From: Eisenbergiella sp963559585
Lineage (GTDB): Bacteria > Bacillota > Clostridia > Lachnospirales > Lachnospiraceae
Direction of reading: 5' to 3'
Assembly (NCBI GenBank): GCA_963559585.1
Contig: CAUWLJ010000006.1
Location: 1 to 64,000 of the forward strand
DNA: 64,000 bases
Positions within the stretch are counted from its first letter, which is position 1. Each line of letters opens with the position of its first letter. Made by a program: the position numbers and the translations under genes. Below the pieces are notes generated by a model, which was given only the letters and a program-made list of their open reading frames with translations, was not told where the DNA came from and did no database searches. Shown one piece after another: positions 34,956 through 43,904 of this stretch.

Positions 34956-35579
34956 TTGGAAAGAAGGAACTTTGCAGAGGTGAAATTCAATCAACGGGCG
35001 TTCCTGATCTTCATGGCAGGATTCCTGACCGGACTCGTCCTGATCTACGTGGGCCGGCAAAGGCTGGTGGCGGAGACGCAGTTTTTGGGAAGCCTGAGTG
35101 TGGAACAAACGGGCCTTCTTGAGATAGACAGATCCATGCTGTTTCTCTACAGCCTCAGGCAGAGGGGTGGGCCGGTGCTCCTTCTGATCCTGCTTTCGGC
35201 GGCGGGAGCGGGAGGACTGGCCGTGTGCCTGTATCTGATCTGGGCGGGCTTCTGCGCAGGGGTGATTCTCTCGGTGTTGTCGCTGCGTTACGGGATCAGA
35301 GGAATCCTGCTTTTTGTGGGCGGCTGTGTGCCGCAGATCCTTTTTCTGATCCCGGCGTATCTGCTTTTTCTGCGCTGGTGTATTTTGCTGCCTGGCCGAA
35401 GCGGGTGGATGGGCAGGAAGCTTTCCGGGGGCAGTACGGAAGCAGGCAGGGGATACGCCAGGCATTTTCCGGCGCGCCCCGGCCTTCTGTTAACGGCCCT
35501 CTTTCTTTTTTTCCTTGGATGTGTGATGGAGGGATACGTGAACCCTCTGGTACTGAAAAAGTTTTTCCTCCTGTTTTGA
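34956..35579 (+). CDS. spoIIM: Stage II sporulation protein M-like membrane protein
   Basis: A 207-residue membrane protein with about five transmembrane segments, matching SpoIIM: an N-terminal helix 'FLIFMAGFLTGLVLIYV', a middle 'LYLIWAGFCAGVILSVLSLRYGIRGILLFVGGCVPQ' segment, and a final helix ending 'GYVNPLVLKKFF'. SpoIIM forms a complex with SpoIID and SpoIIP that remodels peptidoglycan during engulfment of the forespore. The start appears to be TTG 34956, with AAAAGGG about eight bases upstream. It follows the NUDIX gene by 58 bases. Confidence 0.82.
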   Translation: MERRNFAEVKFNQRAFLIFMAGFLTGLVLIYVGRQRLVAETQFLGSLSVEQTGLLEIDRSMLFLYSLRQRGGPVLLLILLSAAGAGGLAVCLYLIWAGFCAGVILSVLSLRYGIRGILLFVGGCVPQILFLIPAYLLFLRWCILLPGRSGWMGRKLSGGSTEAGRGYARHFPARPGLLLTALFLFFLGCVMEGYVNPLVLKKFFLLF

Positions 35580-35782
35580 GATTAGAGCGTGTCTGAAAAT
35601 TCATTCCCGCCATCTGCACGTCCCGCTTCGCGGCATAGCTGCCCCGGATTCACCTTCCGCAGCGGTGATTAAGAAACCGGTAAATAAGAAAATCGCCTGT
35701 ACGTCATATGGGAAGAAATGATATACTGATAAAAAACTTGCAGGTGTGATTTTCGGCCGGACAGAGAAAGGGCAGTGGACTT

Positions 35783-37318
35783 TTGAAATTCTACCATGGA
35801 TTGTTGCAGGAAAAACTGAAGGAAACAAGGAAAGCGGTGCTTCCGGTGATCGGAATTGTCCTGCTTTTATGCTTTACGGCGGCTCCGGTACCGCCGGGTA
35901 TTCTTCTGGCCTTTCTGGCCGGGGCGGTACTGCTTATGGCCGGCATGGTGCTTTTCTCCATGGGAGTGGACATGTCCATGTCTCTTATGGGAGAACGGGT
36001 GGGAACCTGTATGGCCCGGTCAAAAAAGCTGTGGGTGGTGGCGGCGCTGAGCTTTACCTTGGGCTTTATCATCACCATATCAGAGCCGGATCTTCAGGTT
36101 CTGGCGGAGCAGGTGCCTTCCGTGCCGAATCTGACGCTGATCCTGGCGGTGGCGGCGGGAGTGGGCTGCTTTCTGGCAACGGCGCTTCTGCGTATGCTGT
36201 TTTCCATGGCGCTTCCTCCCCTCCTGGTTATATTCTATGGGATTGTGTTTCTGCTGGCCCTGTTCGTACCGGAGGATTTTCTGGCGGTTGCCTTCGATTC
36301 CGGCGGTGTGACCACCGGCCCCATGACGGTGCCGTTTATTATGGCCCTGGGAATCGGCGTGTCCTCAGTGCGAAGTGATAAACATGCTTCCGATGACAGC
36401 TTTGGGCTGGTGGCGCTGTGTTCCATCGGCCCGATTCTGGCGGTGATGATCCTGGGAATGCAGTACCGCCCGGAAAGCGGCGGCGTCTATACTGCAAAGG
36501 CTCTGCCCGAAGCTGCGGATTCCGTGGAGCTGATCCGCCATTTTCTGGCAGAACTGCCGGAGTACATGAAGGAGATGGCGCTGTCCCTTCTGCCCATCGT
36601 ACTGTTTTTCGTTCTTTTTCAGGCTGTTTTTCAGCTTGTGCCGGAAAAAGGCCTGATGAGGATAGGAGTGGGGCTTCTCTATACCTATGGGGGGCTGGTA
36701 CTGTTTCTTACGGGGGTGAACGTGGGATTTATGCCCGCCGGCAATTTCCTGGGACAGGTGATCGCAGGGCTGCCCTGCCGCTTCATCATCGTGCCCATCG
36801 GTATGCTGATCGGATACTTTATCGTGCGGGCTGAGCCTGCGGTGTTTGTGCTGACCAGACAGGTGGAGGAGATCACGGACGGAGCGATCCCGGCAGGGGC
36901 CATGGGACTGAGCCTGTCCGTGGGAGTGTCCGTTTCTCTGGGACTGGCCATGGTGCGGGTCCTGACCGGGATTTCCATTCTGTGGTTCATTGTTCCCGGA
37001 TATTTTCTGGCTTTGGGTCTGTCCTTTTTCGTGCCAAAGATTTTTACTGCCATTGCCTTTGACTCTGGCGGTGTGGCTTCAGGGCCCATGACGGCCACCT
37101 TCCTGCTTCCCTTTGCCATGGGCGCCTGCTCGGCGGTGGGAGGTAACATCATTACGGATGCTTTTGGAGTGGTAGCCATGGTGGCAATGACGCCTTTGAT
37201 TACGATTCAGGTAATGGGCCTGATTTTCCGGATCAGGGAAAACAGAAATGCACAGAAGGCGCAGGGAGCGGCAGCAGCACCGGCCGGACAGCCTGATATG
37301 GAGATCATAGAGCTGTGA
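35783..37318 (+). CDS. Tandem DUF1538 membrane transporter (UmpAB-like)
   Basis: A 511-residue membrane protein built of two homologous halves. Each half carries the near-identical 'IAFDSGGV-x2-GPMT' signature (at about residues 170-180 and 420-430) followed by an 'ALG.G' or 'FAMGACSAVGG' segment. DUF1538 proteins are integral membrane proteins; a two-gene pair (UmpAB) has been reported as a cation/proton antiporter, as I recall. Here both halves are fused. The start is TTG 35783 with AAAGGG upstream. A gene for a double PII-like protein follows 35 bases later, which suggests regulation by a cytosolic ligand. Confidence 0.8.
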   Translation: MKFYHGLLQEKLKETRKAVLPVIGIVLLLCFTAAPVPPGILLAFLAGAVLLMAGMVLFSMGVDMSMSLMGERVGTCMARSKKLWVVAALSFTLGFIITISEPDLQVLAEQVPSVPNLTLILAVAAGVGCFLATALLRMLFSMALPPLLVIFYGIVFLLALFVPEDFLAVAFDSGGVTTGPMTVPFIMALGIGVSSVRSDKHASDDSFGLVALCSIGPILAVMILGMQYRPESGGVYTAKALPEAADSVELIRHFLAELPEYMKEMALSLLPIVLFFVLFQAVFQLVPEKGLMRIGVGLLYTYGGLVLFLTGVNVGFMPAGNFLGQVIAGLPCRFIIVPIGMLIGYFIVRAEPAVFVLTRQVEEITDGAIPAGAMGLSLSVGVSVSLGLAMVRVLTGISILWFIVPGYFLALGLSFFVPKIFTAIAFDSGGVASGPMTATFLLPFAMGACSAVGGNIITDAFGVVAMVAMTPLITIQVMGLIFRIRENRNAQKAQGAAAAPAGQPDMEIIEL

Positions 37319-37353
37319 GAAAGGGATGCGCTGTGCGCAGATAGGAGCGACGA

Positions 37354-38031
37354 GTGAGCAGGGTTTATTGCATGGTGACCATAGCGGAACGCAGTCAGGG
37401 GAAGCTTTTTTCGGAGCTGTTCCGGGAGGAAAAGGTTCCGGTGGGACTGGTGATGCTGGGCAGGGGCACAGCCAGCAGTGAGATGCTGGATACCTTCGGA
37501 CTGGACGGCAGTGAGAAGATCGTGAGCCTCTCCATTGTGACCGGGGAGACCTGGAGCCGTGTGAAACGGAAGATGGAGAGGAAGCTGAAGATAGACATTC
37601 CGGGCAGGGGCATTTCCTTCCTGATCCCGGTGGGAAGCATGGGAGGAGCGGGAGCACTGCGTTTTTTTCTGGCAGAGCAGGAATATAAAAGAGAGGAGGA
37701 GGCTTCCTTGAAACAGACGGAACAGGAGCTGCTGGTGGTGATTTCCAATTATGGGTACACCACCCTGGTGATGGACGCGGCCAAAGCCGCCGGAGCGGCG
37801 GGGGGTACCATACTTCATGCCAAGGGAACGGGAATGGAGCAGGCGGAGAGATTCCTGGGTGTCACCCTTGCCGCAGAAAAAGAAATGACCTTCATCGTTG
37901 CCCGTTCTGAGAAAAAGAAGGACATCATGAAGGCCATCATGGAGCAGGCCGGACTGGAGAGCAAGGCGAAATCCATTGTATTTTCCCTTCCGGTGACCGA
38001 AACAGCAGGGCTTCGGCTGTCAGGAGACTGA
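37354..38031 (+). CDS. Double PII-like regulatory protein
   Basis: A 225-residue cytosolic protein made of two PII-like ferredoxin-fold units. The second half is clearest: 'QELLVVISNYGYTTLVMDAAKAAGAAGGTILHAKGTG' followed by 'EKEMTFIVARSEKKKDIMKAIME', the strand-helix pattern and GG/HAKGTG loop of PII proteins. The first half repeats a similar pattern ('VPVGLVMLGRGTASSEML...KIVSLSIV'). The T-loop uridylylation Tyr of GlnB is not evident. The start is GTG 37354 after ATAGGAG. It sits beside the DUF1538 transporter, so it probably senses a nucleotide or ion and gates that protein. Confidence 0.75.
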   Translation: MSRVYCMVTIAERSQGKLFSELFREEKVPVGLVMLGRGTASSEMLDTFGLDGSEKIVSLSIVTGETWSRVKRKMERKLKIDIPGRGISFLIPVGSMGGAGALRFFLAEQEYKREEEASLKQTEQELLVVISNYGYTTLVMDAAKAAGAAGGTILHAKGTGMEQAERFLGVTLAAEKEMTFIVARSEKKKDIMKAIMEQAGLESKAKSIVFSLPVTETAGLRLSGD

Positions 38032-38099
38032 AAAGGAAAAGCGTGGGCTCCGGCCTGCACCTGTGCGATGAAAGCTGTGTCGGTGAATATTCGTTTTAT

Positions 38100-38143
38100 A
38101 TCGGGCAGGAGGGAAATGGAACTGCATTTCCCTCCTGCCCGAT
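38100..38143. terminator. Bidirectional terminator hairpin
   Basis: A perfect 19-base stem (38100-38118 with 38125-38143) and six-base loop lie between two converging genes. On the plus strand it is followed by TTTGTC, and on the minus strand by a short T/A-rich tail, so it serves both the PII-like gene and the DAHP synthase gene. Confidence 0.85.
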
Positions 38144-38146
38144 TTG

Positions 38147-39175
38147 TCACTCATACTCTGCAATATCATAGATCAGCCGCTCGGAGTCGGCCCAGGACAG
38201 ACAGGGATCGGTGATGGACTTTCCGTACACACCGCCGCCCACCTTTTGACAGCCCCCCTCGATGTAGCTTTCGATCATCACACCCTTTACCAGCCTGTGA
38301 ATATCGCCGTTCAGCTTCCGGCTGTGCATCACCTCTTTTACAATCCGGATCTGCTGTTCATACTTTTTATCCGAATTGCTGTGGTTTGCGTCGATGATGC
38401 AGGCCGGGTTTTTCAGATCCCTTTCATTATAAAGATTCAGGAGAAGGTTCAGATCCTCGTAATGGTAGTTGGGGAGACTGCGGCCATGCTTGTTGGTGGC
38501 GCCCCGCAGCACCGTGTGCGCCAGCTCGTTGCCGGTAGTGTTCACCTCCCAGCCCCGGTAAATAAAGGAGTGGGGATGCTGGGCGGCATACACGGAATTG
38601 AGCATCACGGAAAAATCTCCGCTGGTGGGATTTTTCATCCCGGCGGGCACGTCGAAGCCGCTCACCGTCAGGCGGTGCTGCTGATCCTCCACGGAGCGGG
38701 CGCCGATGGCCACATAGGAGAGAATATCCGACAGATAGCGCCAGTTTTCCGGATAAAGCATTTCGTCTGCCGCCGTCAGACCGGACTCCTCCATGGCGCG
38801 GAGGTGCATCTTGCGCATGGCGATGAGCCCATGCAGAAAATCGGGCTTCTTCTCAGGGTCGGGCTGGTGAACGATACCCTTGTACCCCTCGCCTGTGGTG
38901 CGGGGCTTGTTGGTGTAGATTCTGGGAATCAGGATCAGCCTGTCCTTTACCTTTTCGCTGACGACAGCCAGCCGTGAGATATAGTCGCACACCGCATCCT
39001 CGTTGTCTGCGGAGCAGGGGCCGATGATCACCAGAAATTTATTGCTTTCTCCTGTGATTACGTCCCGGATCTCCTCGTCCCGTTTCTTTTTCAGCTCTGC
39101 AAGCTTCTCAGGAACCGGATACTCCCTGCGGATTTCATCCGGAGTGGGAAGCAGCCGTACAAATTCAAAACCCAT
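38147..39175 (-). CDS. aroF: 3-deoxy-7-phosphoheptulonate (DAHP) synthase, class I
   Basis: DAHP synthase condenses phosphoenolpyruvate and erythrose 4-phosphate, the first step of the shikimate pathway to aromatic amino acids. The 342-residue protein has class I (AroF/G/H) features: 'VIIGPCSADN', 'IPRIYTNKPRTTGEGYKG', 'GARSVEDQQHRLTVSG', 'CIIDANHSNSDKKYEQQ' and 'MIESYIEGG'. The ATG at 39175 is preferred because GCGAGG lies just upstream and MGFEF matches the family N terminus; GTG 39232 is possible. A promoter lies about 130 bases upstream. No feedback domain is fused. The gene letter is arbitrary among paralogues. Confidence 0.92.
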   Translation of the reverse strand: MGFEFVRLLPTPDEIRREYPVPEKLAELKKKRDEEIRDVITGESNKFLVIIGPCSADNEDAVCDYISRLAVVSEKVKDRLILIPRIYTNKPRTTGEGYKGIVHQPDPEKKPDFLHGLIAMRKMHLRAMEESGLTAADEMLYPENWRYLSDILSYVAIGARSVEDQQHRLTVSGFDVPAGMKNPTSGDFSVMLNSVYAAQHPHSFIYRGWEVNTTGNELAHTVLRGATNKHGRSLPNYHYEDLNLLLNLYNERDLKNPACIIDANHSNSDKKYEQQIRIVKEVMHSRKLNGDIHRLVKGVMIESYIEGGCQKVGGGVYGKSITDPCLSWADSERLIYDIAEYE

Positions 39176-39314
39176 TTTGACCTCGCAATCTGCCGCGAAG
39201 GAGCGGCTTTGTATGTTAAGGACTTTGCGCACTGCACAAAGCCTGCTTCTGTAAGGATACCCTTATGTACGTTTGACCACGTTGATTAGTTTGAATAACC
39301 AAACAATCGTGTTT

Positions 39315-39343
39315 ATTATAATATAGGAAATGGGCTTGCGCAA
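39315..39343 (-). promoter_or_regulatory. Promoter for DAHP synthase gene
   Basis: On the minus strand TTGCGC (plus-strand GCGCAA, 39338-39343) and TATAAT (plus-strand ATTATA, 39315-39320) are 17 bases apart. The -35 element overlaps a TTGCGCAA palindrome at 39336-39343. Confidence 0.7.
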
Positions 39344-39364
39344 GGAAAAAATGGGGCCGCAGGC

Positions 39365-40729
39365 TCAACAATACTTCCTCAGCGTCCCCATACAGCACAC
39401 AGTGGTATAAATCTGGCTGAGCAGCATCCCCGCCAGATAGCCTTTGATTCCATAGACAGGAACCCCCTGAAAGACGAACAAAAGCCGCAGGAGCAGTCCG
39501 GTGAGGCTTACGAAAAAGGAATAGCCGGTCTTGCCCAGTCCATGGAGAATGCTGGTGAGGGTGGTGTTCAGGTACAGGAAGGGACACATGAAGCCCAGGA
39601 TCATAATGAAGTGTCCGGCCATTTCGCTGTCAAAGATGAGAATTCCCACCGCCCGCCCGAATACCAGGAACAGAAAACAGCAGACACCGCCCAGGAGCAG
39701 GCAGTAGGAGAGACATTTGCGCACGGCCCGGCGGATTGCCCGGTGGTTATGGACGGAATCGGCCTCGGATATGGCAGGCATGAGCAGTACGGCTGCGGAG
39801 TTGGTGAGGGTGCCGGGAAAGAAGATCAGCGGCAGCGCCATTCCCGTCAGCACCCCGTAAACGCTCAGGGATTCGCTGACCGAATGGCCGAATACCTGCA
39901 GCTTGGCGGGGATACAGGCCGCCTCGATGGCCTGCAGAAGGTTCAGGCACAGGCGGTTTAAGCACAGAGGGGAGGCAAAGCCCAGGATCTGGCGGCTGAT
40001 TGTCAGGTACTCGGCAGCGGAAGGGGCGGCGGCCTTTTCCGGCCCGTATTTTCCCCGTCCGGCCCTTTTGGAAAAATGAAAATAGGCTGCCGGGAGTGCC
40101 GCCAGCATGGAGCCAAGCTCTCCTATGGCCAGCCCGGCTGCCGCCACGGCAATATCCGGCTCCTGCCCTGCTTTCAGTGCGGCCCCTGCGGTCAGGTAGA
40201 CGCTTCCCACCCGGAAAAGCTGTTCCGTAAGCTGGGTGACGGCAGGAACGGCGGTTCTGCGGATCCCATAGAAATAGCCGTTGATACAGGAGTGTATGCT
40301 GGCAAAGGGGAAGGAGAGCGCCGCAATGCGAAGAAGCGGGGCGCATCGCGGCTCAAACAGCAGATAGGTGGAGATAAAGGCGGCGCTTTGGCGGACAACG
40401 GCTGTACATGCCAGGGAAAGGCTTAAAGAGAAGGCAAAACCCACTAGTAAAATCCGTGCGGATGCTTTATAATCATGAGTAGCCGCGCGTCCGGCCACAA
40501 ACTTGGAGACCGCGTTCTGGATACCGGCTGCGGATAGGGAAAATACCAGCGCCATCACAGGGCTGATGAGCTGATAGATCCCCATGCTTTCCTCGCCGAA
40601 CAGACGGGAGAGAAAGATACGGTAAAAGAAGCCGATCATACGGCTTGCAAGTCCGGTTACAGTGAGAACCGCCGTACCGGCCACAAGAGGGTTCCTGATT
40701 TTATTGCGAAGCGTCTGGGCTGTCTGCAT
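39365..40729 (-). CDS. SpoVB/MurJ-like polysaccharide flippase
   Basis: A 454-residue membrane protein with about 13-14 transmembrane segments of the MOP flippase superfamily. The N terminus 'LVAGTAVLTVTGLASRMIGFFYRIFLSRLFGEESMGIYQLI' is typical of the SpoVB branch, which moves lipid-linked precursors across the membrane during spore cortex or wall synthesis. ATG 40729 is used because ATGGAGAG lies just upstream; the longer frame to 40840 would overlap the divergent nifS promoter. It converges on nothing and stands alone, 190 bases from the DAHP synthase start. Confidence 0.85.
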   Translation of the reverse strand: MQTAQTLRNKIRNPLVAGTAVLTVTGLASRMIGFFYRIFLSRLFGEESMGIYQLISPVMALVFSLSAAGIQNAVSKFVAGRAATHDYKASARILLVGFAFSLSLSLACTAVVRQSAAFISTYLLFEPRCAPLLRIAALSFPFASIHSCINGYFYGIRRTAVPAVTQLTEQLFRVGSVYLTAGAALKAGQEPDIAVAAAGLAIGELGSMLAALPAAYFHFSKRAGRGKYGPEKAAAPSAAEYLTISRQILGFASPLCLNRLCLNLLQAIEAACIPAKLQVFGHSVSESLSVYGVLTGMALPLIFFPGTLTNSAAVLLMPAISEADSVHNHRAIRRAVRKCLSYCLLLGGVCCFLFLVFGRAVGILIFDSEMAGHFIMILGFMCPFLYLNTTLTSILHGLGKTGYSFFVSLTGLLLRLLFVFQGVPVYGIKGYLAGMLLSQIYTTVCCMGTLRKYC

Positions 40730-40842
40730 GGGCTCTCCATCTGCGCTGTGCCGTTTCCCGAAGGTCTGCGTTCCGCCCGCCCGGGCGGGGGAGGGCAGAG
40801 GATGCGCAAGAAGCTTTTGGTAAATATATGCATAGCCCAAGG

Positions 40843-40871
40843 TTGACAGAACGGAAAAGGAATGCTATAGT
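40843..40871 (+). promoter_or_regulatory. Promoter for the nifS-nifU-mnmA operon
   Basis: TTGACA at 40843-40848 and TATAGT at 40866-40871 with a 17-base spacer. The leader to nifS is about 180 bases. No IscR-type regulator gene lies nearby. Confidence 0.75.
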
Positions 40872-41056
40872 ACTTTTTGAAAACGAAGTGTTTTACTAGG
40901 AATTAAAAATAACAAAGTGATTTACAATAAAACGTGAAACCGCCCGACAGGCAGTCTGAGAGCATGAGACGATGGAATTCCGCTGCAGGCTGCCGGTAAG
41001 CCGCAGATGCAGGATGCAGCTGCGGGCCGGGCGTAGAGAAAGAAGGAGAAAATGCC

Positions 41057-42238
41057 ATGAATCAGATCATTTATCTGGATAATGCGGCCACGACGAAGAC
41101 AGCGCCGGAGGTGGTGGAGGCCATGCTTCCCTATTTCAGCCAGTGCTACGGCAATCCCAGCAGCATCTATTCTCTGGGAACCCAGAGCAAAAAGGCTGTG
41201 GCGGAGGCAAGGGAATTCATCGCCGGGTCGCTGGGCGCGGCCAATAATGAGATTTATTTTACCGCAGGCGGCTCCGAGGCGGACAACTGGGCGATCAAGG
41301 CCACAGCAGACGCCTACGCCTCCAGGGGAAAGCATATCATCACCTCCAGGATCGAGCATCATGCGGTGCTGCACACCTGCGAATACCTGGAAAAGAAGGG
41401 CTATGAGATTACCTATGTAAACGTGGACGAGAACGGTATCATCCGTCTGGACGAGCTGGAGGCGGCCATCAGGCCGGATACCATCCTGATCTCCGTGATG
41501 TTTGCCAACAACGAGATCGGAACCATTCAGCCCATCAAAGAGATCGGCGCTATCGCCAAAGCCCACGGCGTGCTTTTTCACACGGATGCGGTGCAGGCCT
41601 ACGGCCAGCTTCCCATTAACGTGGACGAATACGGGATCGACATGCTCAGCGCCAGCGGCCACAAGCTGAACGGCCCCAAGGGAGTGGGCTTCCTCTACAT
41701 CAGGAAGGGGATCAGGATCCGTTCCTTTGTGCATGGCGGGCAGCAGGAGAGAGGCAGAAGGGCAGGAACCGAAAACGTTCCCGGCATTGTAGGTCTGGGC
41801 GCTGCATCCAGGAGAGCCTTTTCCATTATGGAGGAGAAAACGAAGAAGGAAGTGGAGCTTCGGGACTATCTGATCCGCAGGATCGAGGAAGAGATCCCTT
41901 ACTGCCGCCTCAACGGAGACAGACAGAAGCGCCTTCCCAACAATGTGAATTTCAGCTTTCAGTTTATTGAGGGGGAATCCCTTTTGATCATGCTGGATAT
42001 GAAGGGGATCTGCGGCTCCAGCGGCTCTGCCTGCACCTCAGGCTCTCTGGATCCCTCCCATGTCCTGCTGGCCATCGGTCTGCCTCATGAGACCGCGCAT
42101 GGCTCGCTCCGTCTCTCCCTGAGCGAGGAGAACACGAAGGAGGAGCTGGACAGGACGGTGGAAGCCATCCGGGAGATCGTGGAGAAGCTGAGAAACATGT
42201 CCCCGTTATACGAGGATTTTCTTAAAAAGCAGAAATGA
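41057..42238 (+). CDS. nifS: Cysteine desulfurase
   Basis: A PLP enzyme of 393 residues that takes sulfur from cysteine and passes it as a persulfide for Fe-S clusters and tRNA thiolation. The PLP lysine is Lys203 in 'SASGHKLNGPKG', the active cysteine is Cys326 in 'GSSGSACTSGS', and the N-terminal 'IYLDNAATT' is standard. It is the first gene of a sulfur-transfer operon: nifU follows after 51 bases and mnmA after that. AAGGAG lies upstream of ATG 41057. The name iscS would be equally valid. Confidence 0.95.
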   Translation: MNQIIYLDNAATTKTAPEVVEAMLPYFSQCYGNPSSIYSLGTQSKKAVAEAREFIAGSLGAANNEIYFTAGGSEADNWAIKATADAYASRGKHIITSRIEHHAVLHTCEYLEKKGYEITYVNVDENGIIRLDELEAAIRPDTILISVMFANNEIGTIQPIKEIGAIAKAHGVLFHTDAVQAYGQLPINVDEYGIDMLSASGHKLNGPKGVGFLYIRKGIRIRSFVHGGQQERGRRAGTENVPGIVGLGAASRRAFSIMEEKTKKEVELRDYLIRRIEEEIPYCRLNGDRQKRLPNNVNFSFQFIEGESLLIMLDMKGICGSSGSACTSGSLDPSHVLLAIGLPHETAHGSLRLSLSEENTKEELDRTVEAIREIVEKLRNMSPLYEDFLKKQK

Positions 42239-42289
42239 CAGAGGATTCTGCCGGACAGAGGCAGGCTATAGAAAGGATCAGGTAATAGT

Positions 42290-42733
42290 ATGTACACAGA
42301 AAAAGTAATGGATCATTTTCAGAATCCCCGGAATATGGGGGAAATAGAGAACGCCAGCGGCGTGGGCACGGTGGGCAATGCGAAATGCGGCGACATCATG
42401 CGGATGTTTCTGGACATTGACGACAATGGAATCATTCAGGATGTGAAATTCAAAACCTTCGGCTGCGGAGCGGCTGTGGCAACCAGCAGCATGGCCACGG
42501 AGCTGGTGAAGGGAAAGAGCATTCAGGAAGCCATGCAGGTGACCAACAAGGCGGTGATGGAGGCGCTGGACGGGCTTCCTCCTGTAAAGGTGCACTGCTC
42601 CCTTCTGGCGGAGGAGGCGATCCACGCGGCACTCTGGGATTACGCCCAGAAGCACGGCATTCAGATTGAGGGCCTGGAAAAGCCCAAATCCGACATTCAC
42701 GAGGACGAGGAGCAGGCAGAGGAAGAATATTGA
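42290..42733 (+). CDS. nifU: Fe-S cluster scaffold protein NifU/IscU
   Basis: A 147-residue scaffold on which [2Fe-2S] and [4Fe-4S] clusters are built. The three cluster cysteines are Cys33, Cys59 and Cys103, with Asp35 in 'AKCGD'; the order 'VMDHFQNPRNMG' at the start is also diagnostic. It is the short IscU-like form with only the N-terminal NifU domain, plus an acidic tail of about 20 residues. It sits between nifS and mnmA, with only three bases between its stop and the mnmA start, so the operon couples cluster assembly with tRNA thiolation. Confidence 0.95.
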   Translation: MYTEKVMDHFQNPRNMGEIENASGVGTVGNAKCGDIMRMFLDIDDNGIIQDVKFKTFGCGAAVATSSMATELVKGKSIQEAMQVTNKAVMEALDGLPPVKVHCSLLAEEAIHAALWDYAQKHGIQIEGLEKPKSDIHEDEEQAEEEY

Positions 42734-42736
42734 TCT

Positions 42737-43822
42737 ATGGGTAAAAGGGTGATTGTGGGCATGTCCGGAGGAGTAGATTCCTCCGTGGCAGCCCTTTTGT
42801 TAAAGGAAAAGGGTTACGATGTGATCGGCGTGACCATGCAGATCTGGCAGGATGAGACGGAAGCCTGCGGGGCGGCAGACAGAGAGGATGTGGGCTGCTG
42901 CGGCCTGTCCGCCGTGGAGGATGCCAGAAGGGTGGCTCAGCATCTGGATATTCCCTATTATGTGATGAACTTTAAAAAAGAGTTCCGCAGGTCCGTGATG
43001 GATTATTTTGTGGAGGAATATCTGCAGGGGCGCACGCCCAATCCCTGTATCGCCTGCAATCGTTATGTGAAATGGGAGGCCCTTCTTCACAAGAGCCTGG
43101 GGCTGGGAGCGGACTATATCGCCACCGGCCACTATGCCAGGATTGAGCGGCTTGCAAACGGCAGATATGCCATCCGCAATTCCGTGACGGCGGCCAAGGA
43201 TCAGACTTACGCCCTCTACAGCCTCACCCAGGAGCAGCTCGCCCATACGCTGATGCCGGTGGGGGAGTATCCCAAGGATGAGATCCGCAGGATCGCAGAG
43301 CAGGCAGGGCTTCCGGTGGCCCATAAAAAGGACAGCCAGGAGATCTGCTTCATCCCCGACCATGATTATGCCTCCTTTATTGAAAGACAGGCGGCGGGAA
43401 GAGTCCCCGGCCCCGGCAATTTTGTCACAGCCGGCGGTACTGTTCTGGGACATCACAAAGGGATCACCCATTACACGGTTGGACAGCGCAAGGGGCTGAA
43501 CCTTTCCATGGGCCGTCCGGTATTCGTCACCCAGATCAGGCCTGATACCAACGAGGTAGTGATCGGGGAGGCGGAGGACGTGTTCACGGATCACCTGACC
43601 TGCCGGAACCTGAATTTCATGTCTATACAGGAGCTTGATTCTCCCATGCGGGTGAAGGCCAAGGTCCGCTATGCTCATCAGGGGGAATTCTGCCGGATCG
43701 AAAGGATCGGGGAGGACCGTGCGGCCTGCTTCTTTGAAAAGCCTGTCCGCGCCGTGACGCCGGGGCAGGCGGTGGTCTTTTACGACGGAGACTATGTGCT
43801 GGGGGGCGGTACCATCGAATAG
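42737..43822 (+). CDS. mnmA: tRNA-specific 2-thiouridylase
   Basis: MnmA makes 2-thiouridine at the wobble position of Lys, Glu and Gln tRNAs using sulfur from the desulfurase. The 361-residue protein has the PP-loop 'GMSGGVDSSVAALLL', the catalytic Cys in 'NPCIACNRYVKWEALL' and the second Cys in 'DSQEICFIPDHDY'. It is the third gene of the nifS-nifU-mnmA operon and is followed by a clear terminator. The nearby desulfurase gene makes a direct sulfur relay likely, as YrvO-MnmA in Bacillus. Confidence 0.97.
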   Translation: MGKRVIVGMSGGVDSSVAALLLKEKGYDVIGVTMQIWQDETEACGAADREDVGCCGLSAVEDARRVAQHLDIPYYVMNFKKEFRRSVMDYFVEEYLQGRTPNPCIACNRYVKWEALLHKSLGLGADYIATGHYARIERLANGRYAIRNSVTAAKDQTYALYSLTQEQLAHTLMPVGEYPKDEIRRIAEQAGLPVAHKKDSQEICFIPDHDYASFIERQAAGRVPGPGNFVTAGGTVLGHHKGITHYTVGQRKGLNLSMGRPVFVTQIRPDTNEVVIGEAEDVFTDHLTCRNLNFMSIQELDSPMRVKAKVRYAHQGEFCRIERIGEDRAACFFEKPVRAVTPGQAVVFYDGDYVLGGGTIE

Positions 43823-43828
43823 AAACCG

Positions 43829-43857
43829 GGTGAGGGAAGATTTCTCTCACCTTTTTT
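43829..43857 (+). terminator. Terminator after mnmA
   Basis: GGTGAG...CTCACC stem (43829-43851) with imperfect inner pairing, followed by six T. Confidence 0.85.
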
Positions 43858-43904
43858 CTTTTGCTGCATACGGATAAAGAAAAGACAGCAGAAGGGAAAC
43901 GGAA

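Noticed and set aside
35575..35782. Gap between spoIIM and the DUF1538 gene searched for a promoter or repeat
   Set aside because: No convincing -35/-10 pair; possible repeat-like words (CATTCCCGCC, CCCGCTTCGCGG) had no second copy that I could confirm here.
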